Translations under genes and position numbers: made by a program
The notes under the pieces: model-generated
The model's database searches: none
What the model was told of the DNA's origin: nothing
What the model saw: the letters and a program-made list of their open reading frames with translations, nothing else
Part shown: piece after piece, positions 57,901-64,000 of the stretch
Layout of the letters: each line of letters opens with the position of its first letter
How positions within the stretch are numbered: the first letter of the stretch is position 1
Origin: Hybos culiciformis
Taxonomy: Eukaryota; Arthropoda; Insecta; Diptera; Hybotidae
Assembly (NCBI GenBank): GCA_964007475.1
Contig: OZ023274.1
Location: 78,937,303 to 79,001,302, forward strand
Direction: 5' to 3'
Length of the DNA: 64,000 nucleotides

Positions 57901-60215
57901 TATATTTTCTGTACATAAAGAAGCTTAAAAAAAAATAAATTGTTTTTTTTCAAAAACAAATTAATTGCGATGACAAATTCGTTTCAAAAAGATGATCTTT
58001 TTTGAAAGCAACAAAAAAATCAAGTTTATGAAGAATAAAGTTTAAAAATTTTTTGATTGATTTTAAGCAGAGCCATTTTTGAAATAAAATCATAAATATT
58101 TAGGATTTAGGATGAAAACATAAGTTTATTCGTTAATCGCTAATTTTTAGTTTAAAATTTCTGTAAAGATTACAAGTATCTGGTAAAAATAAATTGACAA
58201 ATAAATAAATAAATAAATTGAAAACAACGCAAACACTTAATTCAGGTGAGACAAATTGAAAAATTAACACAAATTTCAGTCTGAGATGCGAATCGAACCC
58301 ACGACCGACGGATAAGGGCAATACCACTACATTATGTTGTAGCTCATGATTTTTGCTTATTAGTATATCGAATCTCTTCTTTGTTTTTTGTAACATAATT
58401 TAAAATAATATTTAAAATTAATTAAAAAATATTTTTAATCAATGATCTCAGCTGTGTGTACGAAAAATACTATAAATTCACTATACTGCTTCTACACCCA
58501 TTTTTCTATATATAATTATTTCTATGTATATTCATAACATGTATTTGCTCATAGAATAGTAATGACAGGAATTCAAGTTATGGAAACACACACAAAATAA
58601 AATAAAAAAATAAAAAGAACTTATTTTTGTGTTAAGTTTTCCTTTAAATATTTTATTCATAAAAAACAAAAAAAAAAATCTCATTCTAAACTTAATAAAA
58701 TTTATAAATTGGAAAAATTGCATTTATGCACGTTTGCGTTAACATTTTTACTGCAATGAACCACACACCATAAGTTTTCGGTTTTGATCGTTACGTTTAT
58801 TTGCACATTAACCCCAAAATGGGAATTTCAATGTAATTTTAAAATTTTCTTCACTTTAGTTTTATTTATTTTTATGTATAATAACATGAAATTGTATGCT
58901 AGTTATTTTAAAACACGATATTTAGAAAAAAAATTTTTTTTTTAAATTCCTTATTTGTTTTTTCTTTTCGTTCTNNNNNNNNNNNNNNNNNNNNNNNNNN
59001 NNNNNNNNNNNNNNNNNNNNNNNNNNNNNNNNNNNNNNNNNNNNNNNNNNNNNNNNNNNNNNNNNNNNNNNNNNNNNNNNNNNNNNNNNNNNNNNNNNNN
59101 NNNNNNNNNNNNNNNNNNNNNNNNNNNNNNNNNNNNNNNNNNNNNNNNNNNNNNNNNNNNNNNNNNNNNNNNNNGTTCGAAAATTTCACGTGCCTTAAAG
59201 CATTATGTAACAAAAAAAAAAGGAAAAAAATAACGAAGAATATTATTAAATAAAAGCATAAAGAAATTATATATCATAGAGTATTTTGTTCAAACAGTAT
59301 TTCTAAACAGTTTTTTGTTTTTTTTTTTGTCTTTTTCATCCATTCCCATAGCAAAATACAGTTTTATATCTTGTTCAGATTGAGACAATTTAAACATTCG
59401 ATGGAAAATTGGAAAACGTCAACATATTCGGAAAAGTTCATGTAGCTGTGAACTAAATTTTTTTGCCTGCGTACTCCATTGTATAAAATTACTTTATGGT
59501 GAAAGGCATTTATTTGCACGCCATTTTTTATAACATGAAACATAAATTTATTGCCCTTTTTCTGTATTTAATGGCTTCCTATATATGGTCCTTTTATATA
59601 TAATATAAATAATGTACATATAATTCATTTTATTAGTGGACATATGTGATTCCAATAACTTTGAGATTTTTATTTTATACTTTATGCTTAGCATTAGGTA
59701 TATCATTATAAGGTTTACTTATTTTGTAATCGTTATCCATTTGTAACCTTGATTTGAATTTAAAAAAAAAAGAGAAGTATAATAAATGTGTATGATACAT
59801 TAGTGGTATTTCATAATGATTATTCAAAGTAATAATATCTTGTGAAATCGGTTTGTGAAAAACTGTTCGGTCGTCAATTAAATTTTTACTTCAGGTTGAA
59901 ATTTTGGGACGCAACAATTTATATTTTAAACATTATTTTCATTCTATACGCATAATTTATGTTGTACTAAAAAACAAAAATAATAGGTATACATAATGCA
60001 ATTAACTTTATTTTATGTACATGAACATAATCAAATTTTTTTAAAAATTTTTTATAGAGCAAAAGTCATGGAATGTTCAGCGAAAGATAATTACAACACA
60101 ACAGAATTATTTAAAACTTTATTATCATTATCAAAATATTTGCCAGTAAGTAGTAATTCGGCTGAAACACCATTAAAACGTAGGTCATCAGCATATGTTA
60201 GTACCACAAGCAAAG
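48747..60215 (+). CDS. RASD/Dexras-like small GTPase, coding exons 1-4 (3' end missing)
   Basis: Model: join(48747..48908, 53399..53566, 53829..53938, 60058..60215), 199 full residues visible. Motifs: P-loop GGAGVGKS (12-19), switch I Thr37 in YRATVED, DTSG (59-62), NKSD (119-122), CSAK (153-156). All four guanine-binding boxes are intact. Asp63 stands where Ras has the catalytic Gln61, and FPAMRRLSI follows. Both are features I associate with the RASD/Rhes branch, expected to have slow GTP hydrolysis. All introns have GT-AG borders in phases 0, 0, 2 and 1, and every junction keeps the G-domain in register. Exon 4 ends K-G|GTAAAC after the basic-serine stretch KRRSSAYVSTTSK. The remaining C-terminus, and any CAAX box, must lie in a further exon that I could not find before 64000. 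The role is inferred as a membrane-signalling GTPase; the insect orthologue name is not certain. Confidence 0.9.
49385..50257. mobile_element. MITE with CACT(C/G)TTAGAAAA ends and a tRNA-like insert
   Basis: The left end CACTCTTAGAAAA and the reversed right end CACTGTTAGAAAA match at 12 of 13 positions, and both continue into GGAACTCCGAA. Pairs of GGAGTT/AACTCCG motifs are scattered through the element. A tRNA-like segment lies at 49877-49945. No coding capacity and no certain target duplication were seen. It sits in intron 1 of the GTPase gene. Confidence 0.65.
49877..49945 (+). repeat. tRNA-like sequence inside an intronic MITE
   Basis: TAGCTGAGTGGGAGTG resembles an A box, and GCAGGTTCGAATCCC contains a perfect B box. 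The anticodon and acceptor arms do not pair convincingly, so it is a pseudo-tRNA or SINE head. It is unrelated in sequence to the tRNA-Tyr-like copies of the repeat island. Confidence 0.6.
50258..51528. other. Intronic AT-rich DNA
   Basis: Part of GTPase intron 1. No exon, RNA gene or bounded element seen. Confidence 0.5.
51529..51726. repeat. Foldback hairpin, ~90-bp arms
   Basis: The left arm (GAATATGTAAACTAAATTTG, ACACAAAAATACATTGACAC, TATATCACGAG) pairs with the right arm (CGAGTGATATAAATTGAC, GTGTCAATGTATTTTTGTGT, TTGTTTACATATCC), with the small loop ACCGAAGGT. The left arm has one insertion (AATTAAG). It ends directly against the next MITE. Confidence 0.8.
51727..52037. mobile_element. 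MITE with TTTTAATGCGT(A/T)GGGGA ends, TA duplication
   Basis: The left end TTTTAATGCGTAGGGGA matches the reversed right end TTTTAATGCGTTGGGGA at 16 of 17 positions. TA flanks both sides (51725-51726 and 52038-52039). It contains three loose copies of a ~30-bp unit, GATGCATCTAAATGATTTCA... (51866-51965). Mariner-like by its TA target; non-autonomous. Confidence 0.8.
52038..53398. other. Rest of GTPase intron 1
   Basis: A/T-rich, with nothing recognised apart from the acceptor at 53397-53398. Confidence 0.5.
53399..53566 (+). CDS. GTPase exon 2 (residues 55-110)
   Basis: The acceptor GATTTAAG precedes GTCGACATTTTAGAT (VDILD). The exon encodes DTSG and FPAMRRLSI and ends TATCAG|GTAATT in phase 0. 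Its first ten codons precede the first ATG in that frame, so the exon is longer than the ATG-initiated frame. Confidence 0.9.
53829..53938 (+). CDS. GTPase exon 3 (residues 111-147, split codon)
   Basis: The acceptor TTTTTTTAAG precedes GATATTCCAATAGTA (DIPIV). The exon encodes AGNKSDLA and REVKLEEV and ends TTAAG|GTACAT in phase 2. It is too short to stand out as an open frame. It was found by continuity of the G-domain. Confidence 0.9.
54644..55477 (+). mobile_element. Non-autonomous Helitron-like element
   Basis: It begins TCTATATATATAAAACCGAA preceded by A, and ends GCGGGTACAGCTAG followed by T. That is the TC...CTAG structure with insertion between A and T expected of Helitrons. Internally there are TTTGTCTC repeats and diverged duplicate modules (AACCGATTGTTTTCAAACTT and AACCGATCGTTTCGAAATTT; GTCCGATTTCATT twice). 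A 3' hairpin just before GGGTACAGCTAG is weak in this copy. No Rep/helicase coding. It sits in intron 3 of the GTPase gene. Confidence 0.8.
55478..56356. other. Intronic AT-rich DNA
   Basis: Short direct repeats TTTATATGGGTTAT occur near 55520-55565. No exon seen. Confidence 0.5.
56357..56669. mobile_element. Near-perfect foldback MITE, 7-bp target duplication
   Basis: Arms of ~140 bp are almost identical in reverse complement: CAAAAAGCATGTATATAAAG/CTTTATATACATGCTTTTTG at the ends, CACAACCCCATGAGC/GCTCATGGGGTTGTG in the middle, and GAATTCCACTCT/AGAGTGGAATTC near the ~30-base loop. ATATAAC occurs directly on both sides (56350-56356 and 56670-56676). The arms have diverged very little, mostly in homopolymer length, so the insertion is young or the arms are kept alike. 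It lies in intron 3 of the GTPase gene. Confidence 0.9.
56677..58974. other. Intronic AT-rich DNA
   Basis: No exon recognised. It holds one minus-strand tRNA-like sequence (58276-58345, separate entry) and runs into the second assembly gap. Confidence 0.5.
58276..58345 (-). repeat. tRNA-like sequence (pseudo-tRNA or SINE head)
   Basis: On the minus strand it reads AGCTACAACATAATGTAGTG ... GTCGTGGGTTCGATTCGCA. A B box (GGTTCGATTCG) and an A box-like AATGTAGTGGTA are correctly spaced. Acceptor pairing is poor, so a functional tRNA is unlikely. The protein-like VGRGFDSHLRL in the overlapping frame is a by-product of the B box. Confidence 0.55.
58975..59174. other. Assembly gap, 200 N
   Basis: Exactly 200 undetermined bases within GTPase intron 3, next to long A/T homopolymers. 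No coding continuity crosses it. Confidence 0.95.
60058..60215 (+). CDS. GTPase exon 4 (residues 147-199)
   Basis: The acceptor TTTTTTATAG precedes AGCAAAAGTCATG; the A completes an Arg codon from exon 3. It encodes MECSAKDNYN, the last helix and KRRSSAYVS, and ends AGCAAAG|GTAAAC in phase 1. The upstream 20 codons of the raw open frame are intron sequence. Confidence 0.88.
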
Positions 60216-62203
60216 GTAAACATTTTTGAAAAATTAAATTATATTATATTTCAAAATTACAAAAATTTAAAAGATAATTTAACATATAGAAGTAAACATA
60301 TTATGTAATAATATGTAAATAATTTTAGAAATGAAAAACATAAACAAAAATTTTATGAATATTTTATTATACATATACGTTAAATGAATGAGAAATTCAA
60401 TCTGAATTATTATGATGAGAAAATATTAAGATAATAATTTGTAGCTATATTACAACAATTACATTACGTTACATTATATGCATATAAATCTTTTATATAA
60501 GATTGATGACAGTGATTAAATGTCCAAAAATATTATTTGATATTAAATGGGGATCAAAAATGGAGATTTAAAATTTAAAATAAATTATCTCTTCAAAATT
60601 TAAAATGAAACAATTCATTAATAGATGAATTAACTCATCAAAATTAATAATAATGTTGAAATAAAATTACTCATCATTTTTTAAAAGTTGAAATGTCATC
60701 AAAAATTTCGCATAGAAGGGCTTATTTCAAAAATGAAAAAAACAGACTACATTTATTTTTATTGAATCTTCGTCGCCGGCCCATCCAGTCCTCATTTATT
60801 ACTGGTGAACTGCCAAATCGATTTCAATTCTTTAAATGCTTAAATTTGTGTCTGATTTAATGATTGTATGATATGGTATTAAAGGAACTGAAAAAAATTT
60901 TATCGCTGTGACTAAAGTGTTAAAAATTGAAGCATTTTAAATCGAAATGTTGAAAACAGGACCAATACTTCATTTATGAAGAAATGAACCAAATAATATG
61001 CAGAAATAAAAATTTATTATTATACTGGCTGCTGGAAAAAATTATCAGAACATTTTAAATCGGTTAAGAATTGATTAAAATAACTTTAATTCGCATATAA
61101 TTAAACCACGATCCGCTTTGCATTAACATTACATAAATCCTTGGCATCATACCTATTTAACTATTTAAAATTTTAACAATTTAAAAATTCTCAATTTTCA
61201 ATTTAATTAAAAATCATTAAAATTATTGCGATTACATATTGTGTTTATTTTTTTTATACTTTTTGATAATAAAATTTATTAAATTAAATGCCCAAAACTT
61301 TTCTGTTTAATCTTATTTAATTTATAGAAAAATTGTAGATTAAAATAGCAAAGTATTTTATTTATACGCAAAAATGGATTAAAATATCAACGCAATCTCG
61401 AAACATTATATTCACAATATCCAAAAAGTTGAAATTTATATCACAAAGTTAAATGGCTCAACACTATTAACTATATCTTTATAATCACAATTTTGTATTT
61501 TCTTCCTATTTGATAAAAAAAAATTACTGCATTACTTTTTTAATTAGCCAATATTTGTTAAATTAGAAAATATTTCAAATATCTCCAAATATTAAATAAA
61601 AAAAGGTATAATAAATTTTTGCACAGATTAACTGTATGACGTTGTTAAAAAATTAATTTAGTTAAATGTATGTATAAAGATAATTTCTATGAATTTTCAT
61701 CACATGTAATGCATATAAAAACTTGTCAAAATATGTATAGAAATATACATATCATGATACATATAAAAATTAAATAAAAAACAAGCACTCAAAATTTATA
61801 CTCCAAAGTTTTTAATAACATTTATTTTCACATTTCTAATCATAGTCTACATTAGTGTGTAGTGTATGCAACCCAGTACAAAAAAACTTATTATTTTCTA
61901 TCAAAATTTAAGGTAAGTATAATTTGTGGTACTGATTTAAGTGTGTTATCATCAACAGATTTTGGCCTTATTTATTTTGTACGTCATTCGATAGATATTC
62001 TCGAGTAGATGCGCACAAATAAAGGGAAAAAGTTGTTGTCTTGATAGTTAATATGATACGTGAAAATTTTTTTTATCCGTATCAATTGCGACTTTGTTTC
62101 GAAACCAAACGGGATGTTTTTTTTATGTTTTCCACACTCAAATTAGTACCATAAATTGTACTAACCTTAAATTTTCATGGAAAATAATAAATTCTCTAAT
62201 AAA
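60216..62203. other. Start of GTPase intron 4, AT-rich
   Basis: The donor GTAAAC is at 60216. The missing last coding exon was looked for as a basic/serine-rich frame after an acceptor in the right phase, and was not found. A ~40-codon frame near 60740-60860 (LRRRPIQSS) is not recognised and shows no splice sites fitting phase 1. Confidence 0.45.
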
Positions 62204-63840
62204 AAAAAAAAATATGTGAGTCTCGGGACACACGGAAGAAGTGAAACTTCATGGCCAGGCTCAGACGCTTTCATTGATTTATAGCCGGCTAGGTCACGCA
62301 GCCGTGAATTTTCGGCAAAGCCGCAGCGAATTTTTGATGATTATTCATGAATAGCCGCTAGACGAATTTTAAAAAAAATCATTGAACCAGCCACGAAATT
62401 GGCTTGCAGATACTAGTAAGATTAATTGCTGAAAAAACACATCTATATTTATATAAGTACTGATCATTTTTCGAATTACTTTTTTTATATCAGATAAGAA
62501 TTTTTTTTGGTTTCCAAAAATTTTTTTTGTTCCAGCTTTTTTAAGCAATTTCCATCCAGCCGCAGCCACGATTTTAAAATTTTTTAAGCCGCAGCTGCAA
62601 AAAATTAAAAATTTGGCGAATGGGCCGCAGCCGCACTAAAAATAACGGCGTCTGAGCCTGTTCATGGCAAGTAGTATTTTCTGGGGAGGCTAAATAAATA
62701 TTTAAAATGGCCAAGTGCACATAAGACATGACGCGACTAGTTGATTTTTGTCCTTCGACTGCTGCGGCCAGTCGACTTGAAATAACTTGTTTTGGGGGAA
62801 TTCGGCGGCTTAGAAAAATTTGAAAACAAAAAATTAAAAACCAGCGACTACTTAGAGATAAAAACATTTCTAAAATACTTTTTAAGCTCAAAAAGTTTAG
62901 TAGCATAATGGCTTTTAAATTATTTCAAAATGGCTAGAATTATGGCTGCATGGCAACACTGATTGCCAGATGATTTCTACTATATTTTAAGCTGTAAACA
63001 CAATTCCGGTTACAACACTATATTATTAGCGACAATAATGTATGAAAAAACAGCAGCGTGGCTTAAATCATGTTTTCTTTTTGTTTCCCGAAAAATTTAA
63101 CCTAAAATAACTTTTTAAATATGCCTGAAAAATTTCATGTTTATTAGTGCTTCTTCTGAAAAGGAATTGGAATAAAAATATTCTACATGCATTGCATTAA
63201 TGGAATTTAATGGCAAAAATAATTTATACTAACAACTCAATTACAAATTACTTCAAAAAATAAATCTGTTTTAGTTAAAAGAGCATTTTCAAATATGCCT
63301 GCATAATTTGACATTAGTATTTCTTCCGAAAATTAATTGTAATAAAAATATTCCTCCTGCACTTTATTAGAGTAATTTAATGTCAAAAATAAATTACACT
63401 AACAAACTAAAAAAAATTACATTAAGAAAAATTAATATCAAAAATAAATTATCTACAAAATAGGTGCATGTGGAACATTTTTATTCAGAATACATATTTG
63501 TATTCCAAAAACTTTTTGAAAATTAGCACTAACAATTAATAAATGAAATATTTTTTGTATTATTGTTTAAAATAAATTTCCCTTTCAATCGAAATAAAAA
63601 ATAGTATTTTCGACTTTAATTCTGAGCCAATATAGAGTAGGTTATTCCGCTAATAAGCTTCATTAAGTTGCTAGCGGCTGTCGGTTTTATCATCAGCTGA
63701 CACATAAATTTTTTCTTTTTTCTTTTTTTTTTCTTTTTTCTTGACAATAATCTTTTCATTTTTTGACAATAATCGTTCTATTTTTGACACTTACATTTTT
63801 TTCACTCTCAATCACAATGCCTCTAAAGAAGTTTCACTTC
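62204..63840. repeat. Dispersed repeat, copy 2, with nested insertion
   Basis: Homologous to 12777-14077 over its whole length once the 405-bp insertion and its 8-bp duplication are removed (~1.22 kb remain). It is flanked by AATAAATTCTCTAATAAA (62186-62203) on the left and AATAAATTTTCTAATAAA (63841-63858) on the right, 17 of 18 identical. This looks like a long target duplication as made by target-primed reverse transcription. The A run at the left border fits a tail on one strand only awkwardly, so retroposon status is an inference. Confidence 0.75.
62256..62660. mobile_element. hAT-like MITE nested in the dispersed repeat
   Basis: The left end CAGGCTCAGACGC and right end GCGTCTGAGCCTG are inverted with no mismatch over the 13 bases. 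TTCATGGC is duplicated directly on both sides (62248-62255 and 62661-62668), the 8 bp expected of hAT elements. The empty site is present in the other repeat copy (CTTCATTGCAAG near 12820). It contains repeated GCCGCAGC blocks and no transposase. Confidence 0.92.
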
Positions 63841-63858
63841 AATAAATTTTCTAATAAA

Positions 63859-64000
63859 ATTGATATGTCCCTACATTATACCAAAGAAAATTTAATATAC
63901 TATGGCTTGAATACGCACTAATGTAGACTATGTTCTAACTCAAAATGAAGTAACATTAAAAAGAAATAAAAATTTTTACATGATGATGATAATAAAACAA
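63859..64000. other. Window end, intronic or flanking AT-rich DNA
   Basis: No feature recognised. If the GTPase gene continues, this is still intron 4. Confidence 0.4.

Noticed and set aside
58133..58396. 87-codon minus-strand frame containing VGRGFDSHLRL
   Set aside because: That peptide is produced by the tRNA B box (GGTTCGATTCG) and is a common false protein signal.
60740..60860. Candidate last GTPase exon (LRRRPIQSSFITG)
   Set aside because: No acceptor giving phase 1 and no resemblance to a RASD-type C-terminus or CAAX box.

Overview
The window is AT-rich nuclear DNA from an animal, almost certainly an insect. It carries a divergent arthropod-type ionotropic receptor (IR) gene and a RASD/Dexras-like small GTPase gene. 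Introns run from about 130 bp to 6 kb with ordinary GT-AG borders, gene density is very low, and MITEs, foldback elements, a Helitron and tRNA-derived repeats are common. A fly (Diptera) is my best guess, but the sequence alone does not settle the order. Two 200-N blocks (37795-37994 and 58975-59174) are assembly gaps.

Layout. 1-22.6 kb is intergenic, with a TA-flanked MITE (3631-3999), a decayed MULE transposase fragment between inverted poly-A/T arrays (3351-4634), a piggyBac-type MITE (8887-9196) and the first copy of a 1.2-1.3 kb dispersed repeat (12777-14077). 22.64-24.59 kb holds a complete two-exon IR gene on the + strand. Its two halves lie in different frames and are joined by a clear 136-bp intron. 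24.6-28.1 kb is intergenic with one foldback.

28.1-45.2 kb is a repeat island built from a few related parts: palindromic GAAGTTTATACTTC boundary motifs, tRNA-Tyr-like sequences on both strands, arrays of a ~107-bp unit, long hairpins and a 2.4-kb GC-rich 12-bp minisatellite. A short secreted cysteine-containing gene starts at 37392 inside the island and is cut by an assembly gap. A three-copy ~325-bp tandem repeat and a G-rich-ended DNA transposon lie further right.

45.2-48.7 kb is intergenic with a TTAA-flanked foldback MITE. 48747-60215 holds the first four coding exons of a RASD-like GTPase gene on the + strand. Its last exon(s) are not recognisable before the window ends. Its introns carry a tRNA-containing MITE (49385-50257), a hairpin and a TA-flanked MITE (51529-52037), a Helitron-like element (54644-55477), a nearly perfect 313-bp foldback (56357-56669) and a second copy of the 1.2-1.3 kb repeat with a hAT-like MITE inserted in it (62204-63840).

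The three genes have no evident shared pathway: one is a likely chemosensory receptor, one a likely signalling GTPase and one a small secreted protein. Most of the very long open frames in the minisatellite and the ~107-bp arrays are by-products of the repeats, not genes. All splice models and element families here come from reading the sequence; no alignment or database search was run.
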